A DNA stretch of 64,000 nucleotides from Candidatus Acidianus copahuensis (GTDB lineage Archaea; Thermoproteota; Thermoprotei_A; Sulfolobales; Sulfolobaceae): contig NZ_JFZT01000039.1 in assembly GCF_000632495.1 (NCBI RefSeq), positions 176,501 through 240,500 of the forward strand, in the 5' to 3' direction. Made by a program: the position numbers and the translations under genes. Of the stretch, positions 17,555 through 26,951 are shown in pieces; position 1 is the stretch's first letter; each line of letters opens with the position of its first letter. The notes beneath the pieces are model-generated. The model did not search any database. It saw nothing but the letters and a program-made list of their open reading frames with translations, and had not been told where the DNA came from.

Positions 17555-18601
17555 ATGCGTTCAGGTATTGTGGGTTGGGGATCCTATATCCCTAAATATA
17601 GAATTAACGTAAAGGATATAGCGTCCCTATGGGGAAAAGAAGGCGGGATCATAAAGTCCCTTGGCTTAACGGAAAAATCTGTTCCATCTGCAGATGAAGA
17701 CTCGACAACTATGGCTATTGAAGCTTCTAGAAATGCTCTGATTAGGGCTAAGGTTGAACCTCAGAATGTTCAGATAGTTCTCTTTGGATCCGAATCTAAG
17801 GTATATGCTGTTAAGCCAACTTCCTCGATAGTAATAGACTCTCTGGGAATTTCGAATTACTCAATGAGCGCTGATCTCGAGTTTGCATGCAAAGCTGCAT
17901 CAGCTGGATTAGGGATGGAACTAGCAATGGTAGAGAGCGGAAGAATAAATTATGGATTAGTTATAGGATCTGATACTGCTCAGTCTAATCCAGGTGATGT
18001 ACTCGAACTTAGTTCAGCTTCTGCAGCTGTATCTTTTGTGGTTGGAAGAGGAGATGAATCGGCAGCTATACTGGAAGCCATGGCATCTTTTACCTCAGAC
18101 ACTCCGGATTTCTGGAGAAGAGATGGAACACCATATCCATTACATGGTGAGGCTTTTACTGGAGAGCCAGCATATTTTGCCCATATAATATCAGCTGTTG
18201 ACAAGTTAATGCAGGACAATGGTTTTACAGTAAGGGATTTTGATTATTTTGTTTTTCATCAACCTAATGGTAAATTCCCAATACAAGTTGCCAAAAAATT
18301 AGGAGTTCCTCAAGAGAAAGTAAAGTCAGGTCTAGTTTCACCATTCATAGGGAATCCATATAATGCTTCAGCTCTCTTAGGATTTGCCAAGGTTTTAGAT
18401 ATTGCTAAACCTGGAGAAAGAATCCTAGTAGCTCCTTTTGGAAGCGGAGCTGGAGCTGACGCTTTTAGCTTTACTATAACTGACGAAATAACTGAAAGGC
18501 AAAAATTAACTCATACAACAGAGTATTATATAAATAATAAAAAACTTGTTAATTATGCCGAATATGCTAAACAAACTAACAAATTCAAGGTGTATGAGTA
18601 A
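17555..18601 (+). CDS. mvaS: hydroxymethylglutaryl-CoA synthase
   Basis: A protein of 348 residues that condenses acetoacetyl-CoA with acetyl-CoA to HMG-CoA, the second step of the mevalonate route to archaeal isoprenoid lipids. The nucleophile is C112 in EFACKAASAG; the catalytic His lies in FVFHQPNGKFP near residue 235 and an acidic residue in FGSESKVY near 80. The stop overlaps the next ATG by one base. In archaea this enzyme works in a complex with a thiolase and a DUF35 protein, both encoded next. Confidence 0.95.
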   Translation: MRSGIVGWGSYIPKYRINVKDIASLWGKEGGIIKSLGLTEKSVPSADEDSTTMAIEASRNALIRAKVEPQNVQIVLFGSESKVYAVKPTSSIVIDSLGISNYSMSADLEFACKAASAGLGMELAMVESGRINYGLVIGSDTAQSNPGDVLELSSASAAVSFVVGRGDESAAILEAMASFTSDTPDFWRRDGTPYPLHGEAFTGEPAYFAHIISAVDKLMQDNGFTVRDFDYFVFHQPNGKFPIQVAKKLGVPQEKVKSGLVSPFIGNPYNASALLGFAKVLDIAKPGERILVAPFGSGAGADAFSFTITDEITERQKLTHTTEYYINNKKLVNYAEYAKQTNKFKVYE

Positions 18602-19686
18602 TGCCAAACGTACTAATCTCAGCAACTTCAATGATAAAAATAGACAGGTATTACGAGTACGACTTAATGGATCTAGCAACACAGGCAGTTGTTAAATTAC
18701 TAGAAAAAACCAATGAAAACATAAAACCAGATGTTGTTATTTTTTCTAATACATATGCAGAAAAAACAGTAAGTCAAGTTTCCTTAGCATCTAAGCTCTG
18801 TAATAATCTAGGAATATCAGCTATGCCGATAAGAATAGAAAATGGAGATGCAAGTGGAGGCGCTGCAGTTTCAACCGCATATTACTTATTGAAGTCAGGT
18901 GAAATTAAGTCTGCCCTAATAGTAGGAGCTGAAAAAATGGGTGATTTTCCAGCCAGCTATCTGAATGAAATAGTTTCTGAGAATCTAAACGAAAAGTATC
19001 AAGAAAAAGTCGGTTTAACCACACAATCGTTTTCTGCTATTCAAATGAAAGAGTATATGAAAAAGTATGGAGTAACTTATGATTACTTTGCTCAATGGCC
19101 TGTTTACATGCACAAATACGGTTCGGAAAATCCATATGCATACCTTAAGTTCCCGGTAGACCTAAAGACAGTAAAAGAATCACAGCTCGTTTCTGATCCT
19201 CTAAGAATATTTGATACTGCAGCAAGAGCAGATGGCGCGTCAGCAATTTTAATGACTAATGAGGAATTAGGAAAGAAGATCAGTGAGAATTACGTGAAAG
19301 TCAAAGCTGTAGGTTTCTCCACCTCTGAGTTCAGAATAGGTGAAATACCATCAGTTCACGGAGCTTTAAAAACCTTAGGTGATGTAAAAGCTGATTTAAT
19401 GGAGATTCACGATTCCTTCTCTATTAATGCTGCTCTAATCTTAGAAGAAATGGGCTATCCAAGAGGTAAGTCTCTCGATAACTTAAATGAAATACCTGTT
19501 AATCCAAGCGGAGGACTTAAGTCTAGAGGATACCCTGGTGGAGCAACAGGTATATATCAGGTCTCAGAAATTACGCAGCAACTTTTAGGAGTTTTCCCAG
19601 GACATAGAATTAGTGGAAATAAAGGATTAGTAATTTCAACAGACGAGTTAGGTACTTCTGCTTATACAATTCTTCTTGAGAGGTGA
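18601..19686 (+). CDS. thiolase-fold protein of the mevalonate operon, catalytic residues replaced
   Basis: A protein of 361 residues with SCP2-type thiolase architecture, expected to make acetoacetyl-CoA from two acetyl-CoA. Key residues differ from the family: the nucleophile block reads ENGDASGGAAV, with Asp83 where ACASG normally has Cys, and the C-terminal block reads GGLKSRGYPGGATG, with Tyr311 in place of the His of GHP. HDSFSINAALILEEMG is retained. It is placed between HMG-CoA synthase and DUF35 with overlaps on both sides. It may be a structural subunit, with another thiolase doing the catalysis. Confidence 0.85.
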   Translation: MPNVLISATSMIKIDRYYEYDLMDLATQAVVKLLEKTNENIKPDVVIFSNTYAEKTVSQVSLASKLCNNLGISAMPIRIENGDASGGAAVSTAYYLLKSGEIKSALIVGAEKMGDFPASYLNEIVSENLNEKYQEKVGLTTQSFSAIQMKEYMKKYGVTYDYFAQWPVYMHKYGSENPYAYLKFPVDLKTVKESQLVSDPLRIFDTAARADGASAILMTNEELGKKISENYVKVKAVGFSTSEFRIGEIPSVHGALKTLGDVKADLMEIHDSFSINAALILEEMGYPRGKSLDNLNEIPVNPSGGLKSRGYPGGATGIYQVSEITQQLLGVFPGHRISGNKGLVISTDELGTSAYTILLER

Positions 19687-19691
19687 GAAGG

Positions 19692-20099
19692 ATGAATGTA
19701 TTTCCACCACAAGTTTGGAGAGAAAAGGAAACACTGTATAGACTAATAGGAGGAAAATGTAATTGTGGAAACGTTATTTTTCCGTATTCTCCAGTCTGCA
19801 ATAAATGCGGGTCCACATCTGTATCAAAAATTAAGCTAAGCGGAAAAGGTATATTGCTTCAATATACCGTTACATACCAACATAGACCAGGCTTTGAAAA
19901 AACTCAGCCGACATACGTAGGCTTAATAAAACTACAGGAAGGACCAGAAATCATAGCACCACTAACTGATGTAGATGAAGGAGAACTAAAAGAAGGAGAT
20001 AAAGTAGAGGCAGTAATAAGAAGAATAAAGAGCGACTCTAATAACGGACTAATAGTTTACGGAACTAAATTTAGGCTGATAAAGGATGGAGATAAATGA
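19692..20099 (+). CDS. DUF35 zinc-ribbon/OB-fold protein
   Basis: A protein of 135 residues with an N-terminal rubredoxin-like ribbon (CNCGNVIFPYSPVCNKCG) and a C-terminal OB fold. In methanogens such a protein bridges thiolase and HMG-CoA synthase and shares a CoA site between them. The ATG at 19692 has a GGTGA element 7 bp upstream; a GTG at 19683 overlapping the previous stop is an alternative. It overlaps the HMG-CoA reductase start by 14 bp. Confidence 0.88.
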   Translation: MNVFPPQVWREKETLYRLIGGKCNCGNVIFPYSPVCNKCGSTSVSKIKLSGKGILLQYTVTYQHRPGFEKTQPTYVGLIKLQEGPEIIAPLTDVDEGELKEGDKVEAVIRRIKSDSNNGLIVYGTKFRLIKDGDK

Positions 20100-21327
20100 T
20101 AAAATAACAGAGATAGTAGAGAAGATTGTTACTGGAGAGATAAAGCTTCATGAAGTGGACAATTATCTTGAAGCAAATGCTGCAATGGTCGCTAGAAGGA
20201 TTGCGTTAGAAAAGATTCTTAATATTTCTTTACCTTCAATAGGTTCCACTATTCTTGATTATTCAGAAATAAAAAATAGAAATGCAGAAAATGTTATTGG
20301 AGGAATCCAAGTACCTGTAGGCGTAATAGGACCGCTAAAGGTGAATGGAGATTACGCTCAAGGTGAATTCTATGTGCCCATGGCAACAACAGAAGGTGCT
20401 CTTATAGCCAGTACAAATAGAGGTGCAAAAGCAATAACGGACAGTGGTGGAACAAATACAAAAATAATCTTTGATGGTATGGCAAGATCGCCTCTCTTTT
20501 ACTTAAAAAGTATAGCAGATGTCAAGGAATTCTTGGAGTGGATAGAAGAGAACCAGGATAGGATTAAAGAAACTGCTAACTTGACTACGGTCCATGGAAA
20601 ACTTATAGAAATCAAACCATTTATTTTAGGTAATAATGTATGGATAAGACTAGTTTTTGACACGGGCGATGCAATGGGGATGAACATGGCCACTATAGCC
20701 TCAGAGAATGTGTGCAGTATGATAGAAAGAGAATTTCAAAGAGCTAAATGTGTTGCAGTTAGCGGAAATATGTGTACTGATAAGAAGCAATCTATGGTTA
20801 ACTCCTTACTTGGTAGAGGGAAAACGGTAGTAGCTGAAGCAATTATCAAAGAAGAAGTTCTCAAAAAGACCCTCCATACAACTGCTGAAAAAATACATGA
20901 TGTGAACTTAAGGAAAAACTTGTTAGGTAGTGCTAGAGCTGGAAACTCTTATCAGTTTAACGCTCATTTTGCTAATGTTATAGCTGCGATATTTTTGGCA
21001 ACTGGACAAGATATGGCTCAAGTTGTTGAAAGTAGTTCAGGTTACACGTGGACAGAGGTAAGAGGATCTGACTTGTACATAACCGTAACACTAACGTCAT
21101 TAGAGATAGGCACAGTAGGAGGAGGAACTAGACTTCCTACTCAGATAGAAGCATTGTCTATAATGGGAGTAGGAGGAGGAGGAAATCCTCCAGGAAGTAA
21201 TGCGAAGAAATTTGCAGAAATAATAGCTTCTGCTGTGCTTAGCGCTGAACTAAACCTTCTTTCTGCTCTAGCTAATAAAGAGTTAGGAAGAGCTCATAAA
21301 GCATTAGGTCGAAACATCAAAACTTAA
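20086..21327 (+). CDS. hmgA: HMG-CoA reductase (class I)
   Basis: A protein of 413 residues reducing HMG-CoA to mevalonate with NADPH. Visible motifs: ENVIGGIQVPVGVIGPL, ATTEGALIAS (catalytic Glu), SGNMCTDKK (catalytic Lys), DAMGMNM, GTVGGGTRLPTQ and a C-terminal RAHKALGRN holding the catalytic His. It has no membrane segment. It is the last gene of the overlapping mevalonate set; glyA follows 26 bp later. Confidence 0.95.
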   Translation: MEINDKITEIVEKIVTGEIKLHEVDNYLEANAAMVARRIALEKILNISLPSIGSTILDYSEIKNRNAENVIGGIQVPVGVIGPLKVNGDYAQGEFYVPMATTEGALIASTNRGAKAITDSGGTNTKIIFDGMARSPLFYLKSIADVKEFLEWIEENQDRIKETANLTTVHGKLIEIKPFILGNNVWIRLVFDTGDAMGMNMATIASENVCSMIEREFQRAKCVAVSGNMCTDKKQSMVNSLLGRGKTVVAEAIIKEEVLKKTLHTTAEKIHDVNLRKNLLGSARAGNSYQFNAHFANVIAAIFLATGQDMAQVVESSSGYTWTEVRGSDLYITVTLTSLEIGTVGGGTRLPTQIEALSIMGVGGGGNPPGSNAKKFAEIIASAVLSAELNLLSALANKELGRAHKALGRNIKT

Positions 21328-21353
21328 TTTCTTTCTCAATTAATATAACAGCT

Positions 21354-22649
21354 ATGGATATTCCAAAAGAACTAGAGGAAGTAATTAACATAACAAGACA
21401 AGAAAACCAATGGCGTAGGACTGAGACAATTAACTTAATTGCGTCTGAAAACGTAATGAGTCCTACTGCAGAAGCTGTGTATATGAGTGATTTTATGGCT
21501 AGATACGCTGAAGGAAAACCATACAAGAGGTTTTATCAAGGAACAAAGTATGCAGATGAGATAGAAGTTTTAGCTATGAACTTAATGAATGATATAACGC
21601 CTGCAAAGTTTTCCGATTTACGACCAATTAGCGGTACCATAGCCAATGCAGCAGTGTTTAGGGTCTTGGGTAATCCTGGAGATAAAGCGTTAATAGCCCC
21701 AGTTCAAGCAGGTTCTCATGTTAGTCACACTAAGTTTGGAACTTTAGGAACTTTAGGTATAGAGCATATAGAGATGCCTTATGATAAGGATAGAATGAAC
21801 GTTGATGTAGACAAAGCTGGTAAAATGATTGAGGAAATTAGACCCAAGTTCGTTGTACTTGGTGGAAGTTTATATCTATTTCCTCATCCTACTAAGGAAT
21901 TATCTCCGTACGTTAAGTCAGTCAACGCTAAGCTAGTTTATGATGCTGCCCATGTTTATGGTTTAATAGTTGGGAAGGTTTGGAGTAATCCATTAGACGA
22001 AGGAGCAGACTACATGACTACATCTACTCACAAAACTTTTCCTGGACCTCAAGGCGGATCTATACTCTCTAATAACGAAGAGGACTTTAAGAAAGTTTCA
22101 AGGACAATATTTCCATGGTTTGTTAGTAATCATCATTTACATAGATTACCTGCAACTGCAGTAGCTTTGATTGAAATGAAGTACTATGGAAAAGAATATG
22201 CAACACAGATTATTAAAAATGCAAAAAAGTTAGCTGAGGCTTTAGCTGAAAGGGGATTTAATGTTATAGGAGAACATTTAGGGTACACAAAAAGCCATCA
22301 AACCGCAGTTGACGTGAGAAAATTCGGAGGTGGAGCTAAAGTAGCGAAGCTTCTTGAGAGCGCTAATATCATTGTTAACAAGAACTTACTTCCTTATGAT
22401 TCTCCAGAATCAGTAAATGATCCTAGTGGAATAAGAATAGGAGTTCAAGAAATGACCAGATTTGGAATGAAAGAAGGAGAAATGGAAGAAATTGCCGATT
22501 TATTTAAACAGATCGTAGTGGAAAATAGGGACATTAATGAAATGAAAAAGAAAGTTAGTGAATTCAGAAAACAATATCTTGATATAAAATATACATTCAA
22601 CGTGGATCTATCATCATATTCTACAAAAAGTATTCCTATGATTATCTGA
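21354..22649 (+). CDS. glyA: serine hydroxymethyltransferase
   Basis: A protein of 431 residues. The PLP lysine sits in TSTHKTFPGPQGG, preceded by YDAAHVYGLIVG; ETINLIASENVMSPTAE and YAEGKPYKRFYQG are SHMT landmarks. It interconverts serine and glycine with a modified pterin as one-carbon carrier, the cofactor in Sulfolobales differing from folate. It meets the usp gene tail to tail with an 8-bp overlap. Confidence 0.95.
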   Translation: MDIPKELEEVINITRQENQWRRTETINLIASENVMSPTAEAVYMSDFMARYAEGKPYKRFYQGTKYADEIEVLAMNLMNDITPAKFSDLRPISGTIANAAVFRVLGNPGDKALIAPVQAGSHVSHTKFGTLGTLGIEHIEMPYDKDRMNVDVDKAGKMIEEIRPKFVVLGGSLYLFPHPTKELSPYVKSVNAKLVYDAAHVYGLIVGKVWSNPLDEGADYMTTSTHKTFPGPQGGSILSNNEEDFKKVSRTIFPWFVSNHHLHRLPATAVALIEMKYYGKEYATQIIKNAKKLAEALAERGFNVIGEHLGYTKSHQTAVDVRKFGGGAKVAKLLESANIIVNKNLLPYDSPESVNDPSGIRIGVQEMTRFGMKEGEMEEIADLFKQIVVENRDINEMKKKVSEFRKQYLDIKYTFNVDLSSYSTKSIPMII

Positions 22650-23052
22650 CTATTATCACTGTTACAGAAGCGTTAGCTGTTACTGAAAGAGCAACTGAAC
22701 CAATGTTTATGTCACTATTTACGCTAGTACCTCTAGAACCGAGCAATATAGCATCATATGTGTCTTCGTTTACTGTCCTTAGGATTTCATTAGAAACACT
22801 ACTTTCCTTCTGAATCTTAATTACCTTGAACTCATATTCAATTTTTTTCCCTACTCTCTCATCGACTTTCTTACGTATGTGTTCTATATCCTCACATGTA
22901 GAACAAACGTATAATACAGACACTTTAGAACCATATCTTAAGCTAAAATCTGTAGCTAGTTCTAAAGCTCTTAAGCTATTCTCTGATCCATCAATTGGAA
23001 CCAAAATTTTTCTAAACCATAAACTTACTGTATATGTTGGCTCATAGTTCAT
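22642..23052 (-). CDS. universal stress protein (UspA family)
   Basis: A protein of 136 residues: FRKILVPIDGSENSLRALE at the N-terminus and the ATP-binding pattern Gx2Gx9GS in GSRGTSVNSDINIGSVA. It overlaps the end of gap by 4 bp and so is probably the third gene of a pgk-gap-usp operon. An N-terminal extension of about 12 residues precedes the conserved domain; the true start may be an internal codon. Confidence 0.85.
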   Translation of the reverse strand: MNYEPTYTVSLWFRKILVPIDGSENSLRALELATDFSLRYGSKVSVLYVCSTCEDIEHIRKKVDERVGKKIEYEFKVIKIQKESSVSNEILRTVNEDTYDAILLGSRGTSVNSDINIGSVALSVTANASVTVIIVR

Positions 23053-24071
23053 ATAATGTACCCCCCTCTTATTCCTAGAGTCGAATTAGTTATTTTTATT
23101 GATGTATCTACATCATTAAACCCAGTCATTGCCCTTATTGCGTCAATATTTTCTGGAACTACAATAGATTCTTGATGAACAGCATACATTACAAAAGCCT
23201 CATTTCCAGAAGTGTATACTGAATCTTCAAATACTGCAACCTCTAGGATATCGTTTCTTGGTCTGCCTAAATCCCTTGCAACTTCCAGTATTTCTGCTGT
23301 AGAGTTCACTTTTGTCTTAGACCTTATCAGAATTATTCTAGGAGTATTTTTAAAAACTTCAAGTATATCTTCTCTAGAAACCTTAGTTGAGAAAGTAACA
23401 TTAAGCAAGTGCATATGCATCAATGTAGTGGGAGCTATTATAGCCATAGTAACAATATCTAAGTCTTTTAACACAGTATTGACGTCTTTAGCGTGATGAC
23501 TTGGGACACTTGCTGGATCCGGAACTAAAGAATTTATAGGTCCTTTTTTTACTTCTTTCGGATCTGCTGCTCTGCGAACAATAGTTCCTCTTACTTTTTG
23601 AACTTTAGAAACCTTACCTAAACTACATATGGTTCTTAATAGGGCTGTAGTATTACAAGAAACGACCCTAACGTAGTCCTTATTTAAAGCCTCAGAATAA
23701 TTACATAGAGCTGAGAACGACACATCTGCAACATTACTCTTTTCTCCTCCTTGAAATACAGCTTTTCTTTTAGATAACTGGTAAAGTTGTTTGTATTGAG
23801 CCCCTACACCATTAGGTGTAGCATCAACTACTACATCAGAATTCCTTACCATATCCTCTACTGTACCAGCTATCTTTAACCCAACCTCTTCAAATTCCTT
23901 AATTGAACTCTCAGGAACGTATAGGTTTATTCCAAGTTTACTTGCAGTAAAAGCTTCATAGTTAGGGGTAGTTTTAGCAACACCTAGAAGCTTCATATCA
24001 GGTTGAGCCAATATAGCGCTTGCTACTCTTTTGCCTATAGTCCCATAACCATTAACAGATACTCGTATCAC
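23049..24071 (-). CDS. gap: glyceraldehyde-3-phosphate dehydrogenase, archaeal type II
   Basis: A protein of 340 residues. NGYGTIGKRVASAI is the dinucleotide-binding turn and SCNTTALLRT holds the catalytic cysteine, as in phosphorylating archaeal GAPDH. In Sulfolobales this enzyme with PGK is thought to run mainly in gluconeogenesis or carbon fixation. The ATG overlaps the pgk stop by 4 bp. Confidence 0.95.
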   Translation of the reverse strand: MIRVSVNGYGTIGKRVASAILAQPDMKLLGVAKTTPNYEAFTASKLGINLYVPESSIKEFEEVGLKIAGTVEDMVRNSDVVVDATPNGVGAQYKQLYQLSKRKAVFQGGEKSNVADVSFSALCNYSEALNKDYVRVVSCNTTALLRTICSLGKVSKVQKVRGTIVRRAADPKEVKKGPINSLVPDPASVPSHHAKDVNTVLKDLDIVTMAIIAPTTLMHMHLLNVTFSTKVSREDILEVFKNTPRIILIRSKTKVNSTAEILEVARDLGRPRNDILEVAVFEDSVYTSGNEAFVMYAVHQESIVVPENIDAIRAMTGFNDVDTSIKITNSTLGIRGGYII

Positions 24072-25282
24072 TTTCCTACACCCCTCGACATGTTTAATGC
24101 TTCTAAGGCTGGCAGTTTTTCTCCTGCTAAGAAAAGAAGAAGCGCACCTCCACCTGTAGAAACATGAATTTTAGTTGATTCAATATCTCTAGAACCAAGC
24201 ATACTTATCATATGTCCTCCTCCAATTATAACGTAACCTGGACTCTCTAACGCGTTATTTAAAAGCTCTTTACTTCCTTCTCTAAACCTTTCATCTTCTA
24301 TTATACCCATGGGACCTCTCATTACAATTACTTTAGCCTCCTTAATGAACGATGAATATATGTTCATAGTAGTAAGTCCTATGTCCTTTATTGCTCCTGT
24401 CACTTTACTACTAGGTTCCTCTATCACTTTTCCCTCCTTTTCCACTCTAAAATCAACAGGAATTTCTATCGGACCACCTGAAAGTAAAATCTTTCTAGCT
24501 CTAGGTATTAATGATAATAGCCCTTTCTTTTCAAGGATATTTATGTTATCCCTTCCAAGATCTATTCCTTTTGCTACCGCAAAAAGCTCAGCTATCAACC
24601 CGCCTGTTAAGATTCTATCCGCTAATTTTCTCTTTACCAAATTTTCTATTATTCTTAAACTATCTAGAACTTTTCCCCCACCTAAAACGAAAACCTTAGG
24701 TGAATCGTCTGGATTAAAGATCTTAGATAACGCTAAAACTTCCCTTTCCATGACTCTTCCTGCAGAGGATTTCAGGATCATAGGAAACCCGACTAAGCTA
24801 GCTTGGCTTCTATGAGCTGCAGCGAAGGCGTCATTTACGTATCCGTCAAATAGGGGAGATAATCTTCTTACCAAGAAGCTCTTCGCGTGTTGCAAGGGAG
24901 AAGCCTCTATGAGTTCTTCCGAAATCAACCTAACATTATCCAAAAGTAAAATTTCGCCTGGTTTGAGCTTAGATATCCTTTCCCTCGCATAAGGACCTAT
25001 AACATCATCAACAAACTCTACTGATGCACCCAAATACTTGTTGAGTAGCTTAGAGTGCTCCTCTAAGGATATAAAGTCATTATCTCCAGGCCTACCCTGA
25101 TGTGACATAAGAACTACGCTATTTCCCTTTTCAATGAGTTCCTTTATCGTTGACGAATATGCCTTTATTCTAGAATAATCTAGAAGTTTTCCTGTCTCTG
25201 GATCTACTGGTGAATTAATATCTATTCTAACAAGAACCTTTTTCTCTGAAAACTGAAGATCATCGAGAGTTGGAATCTCCAT
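24068..25282 (-). CDS. pgk: 3-phosphoglycerate kinase
   Basis: A protein of 404 residues from the ATG at 25282 (MEIPTLDDLQFSEKKVLVRI). An upstream in-frame ATG at 25378 would add 32 unconserved residues and lies upstream of the TATA-like element at 25331-25340, so it is unlikely. RIDINSPVD, SHQGRPG, GGGKVLDSLRIIENL and GGGHMISMLG are PGK landmarks. It transfers phosphate between 1,3-bisphosphoglycerate and ADP. Confidence 0.93.
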   Translation of the reverse strand: MEIPTLDDLQFSEKKVLVRIDINSPVDPETGKLLDYSRIKAYSSTIKELIEKGNSVVLMSHQGRPGDNDFISLEEHSKLLNKYLGASVEFVDDVIGPYARERISKLKPGEILLLDNVRLISEELIEASPLQHAKSFLVRRLSPLFDGYVNDAFAAAHRSQASLVGFPMILKSSAGRVMEREVLALSKIFNPDDSPKVFVLGGGKVLDSLRIIENLVKRKLADRILTGGLIAELFAVAKGIDLGRDNINILEKKGLLSLIPRARKILLSGGPIEIPVDFRVEKEGKVIEEPSSKVTGAIKDIGLTTMNIYSSFIKEAKVIVMRGPMGIIEDERFREGSKELLNNALESPGYVIIGGGHMISMLGSRDIESTKIHVSTGGGALLLFLAGEKLPALEALNMSRGVGK

Positions 25283-25330
25283 TTCGTTAATCTTAATCAG
25301 AACGCATCCCCAAGATCTATAGCGAGAATG

Positions 25331-25340
25331 CTTTATAAAA
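25331..25340 (-). promoter_or_regulatory. TATA box for the pgk-gap-usp operon
   Basis: On the minus strand TTTTATAAAG lies about 54 bp before the pgk ATG and would start transcription near 25310, giving a leader of roughly 28 nt. Confidence 0.4.
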
Positions 25341-25572
25341 ATGACAGTATCAACTAACGTCAATCTACATTTTTCCAATTATTTTTATTAAAGATATTAT
25401 ATTCTCCTATGGTTCAGATGGCATTATTATTAATAATAAATATTTATAAATCATATATTAATTTTTATCAGAAAATCATATATAATAGATTAATATCGTT
25501 AAGTTAAATTTAGTATTTTACTTATAATTATAGAATTTTTGATACTACACTCGTTAAATCGTCGAGCAAAAT

Positions 25573-26307
25573 TTAACAAGAAACGTAAGTAGCTAAGAAA
25601 TTATCCCAAAGTAAAGGTATTAATGCCTTTTTATTGAAGTTCTTAATAGTTGCTTGAACTTCAATAGACCTGGAACTCATGCGTTTCACAAATACTCTAA
25701 AATCATCTTGAGAAAAATATGAAAGAGAATAATTGAAATTATCTACTCCTATATAGTCGTTACATATTGCGTTTATTTTAGTTAGTTCATCATTCATCTC
25801 AAATCCTGATTTACACATAGCGTTAGACCCATATTCTAGAATTGAAGTAAATAGAGATTCCAGAGTATAAGGAATCTCTCGTGAATTTACGCCCAAAGGA
25901 GGTAATAATAGCTTTACAGTAGAATTAACTTTTCGTAATCTCTTCAAGAGTAAATCGAAGGAAAAGAAAGTATAATAATTTCCACATGCTCTTAGTTTGT
26001 TTAATCTGATCTCTCCAACTACTCCATAGTCTTTTAATGTTTGTGAAATAGCTTTTGAAAAACTGTCATTACTTATATTTATTTTAGTTATTGTCATCCC
26101 TTTAATTCCGAGTAAGCTGTTTAACTCTTCGTCTGCTTCAAAGTGCAATACATAGAAATCGAAGGAGTTACAGCCAGCTTTTTTAAATGCCTTTCGTAAT
26201 GCCCAGTCCATAAGAGATAATTTAGCATTGCCGTTTACTAGAATCCATTCCCCAAAGTCGTCTTTATGAAACCTTTCGCTGGTTCTCCTTCTAAATACCT
26301 TAAACAA
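25573..26307 (-). CDS. unrecognised protein, 244 residues
   Basis: I do not recognise a family. The frame is open for 244 residues with normal composition for this genome: no transmembrane segment, no signal peptide, a basic N-terminus (FKVFRRRTSERF), scattered single cysteines without a metal-site pattern, and a predicted alternation of strands and helices. A TATA-like CTTTAAAT at 26342-26349 (read on the minus strand) supports transcription. It lies alone between AT-rich gaps and beside a decayed repeat, so it may be accessory or recently acquired. Confidence 0.55.
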   Translation of the reverse strand: MFKVFRRRTSERFHKDDFGEWILVNGNAKLSLMDWALRKAFKKAGCNSFDFYVLHFEADEELNSLLGIKGMTITKINISNDSFSKAISQTLKDYGVVGEIRLNKLRACGNYYTFFSFDLLLKRLRKVNSTVKLLLPPLGVNSREIPYTLESLFTSILEYGSNAMCKSGFEMNDELTKINAICNDYIGVDNFNYSLSYFSQDDFRVFVKRMSSRSIEVQATIKNFNKKALIPLLWDNFLATYVSC

Positions 26308-26951
26308 GTTTCATTACCTCAAGATATTTATTTAATACAAACTTTAAATCATTCCGATAAGTGACTTTCTCTTAGCCCTTTTAGAGAAGTAGATCCTTCA
26401 CTTAGGGCTCTTACTGATATATCACAGTTGTGGGTCTTTTGAGCAAAAAAGACTTACAAAGTCTAATCACGTTTAAGATAGCACGCTAAGAATTCCATTC
26501 TTTGAAGAAAAGAGGACTCTTGGGGTTTGGGCTTTACGGAAATTTATTGTCCATGAAATCCTTGGGTTCACCACGTTCTGAACAAAGTCCATTATCACGA
26601 TCCATTAGTGAGCTAATCCTATCTACACTACCGAATCGGGATGTGGGAAAACCCACACATCCTTAATTCCTCTTAGTCTTCACTCCTTTGTAGTCCCTAA
26701 TTCGGATCTACAATACCTACATTGAGGACAAATTGATATTGTGTTTCTAAACATAAGTATTTTGATAGGAAAAAATCATGAAATACATAAAAATGTCACG
26801 ATTTAAGTAAAACTGCTGACAGCTACAAAAACAAGGCTAGTTTGACTGCTAAGTAATAAGATCCCGAAAGGTCTGGATAGTTTACTTAATGATTCTTATT
26901 ACACATAAATCTTACTAAAACCTTAATTTTGTGATTTGGACTTATTTTCTC
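26308..26951. other. 644-bp gap with decayed repeat
   Basis: No intact gene. The centre (26522-26820) is copy A of a dispersed repeat described separately; the rest is AT-rich without recognisable content. Confidence 0.6.
26522..26820 (-). repeat. dispersed repeat, copy A (uninterrupted)
   Basis: Shares GGGGTTTGGGCTTTACGG, CGTTCTGAACAAAG, ACATCCTTAATTCC and the segment around ATCATGAAATACATAAAAATG with copy B (49146-49386 plus 50077-50130), and the core with copy C on the opposite strand (37676-37880). Translation of the minus strand gives a peptide broken by stops with FVQNVV and RKAQTP in common with copy B, so the family probably descends from a protein-coding mobile gene. Confidence 0.75.

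Noticed and set aside
25283..25378. Longer pgk start at 25378
   Set aside because: The extra 32 residues do not resemble PGK and the TATA-like element lies inside them.
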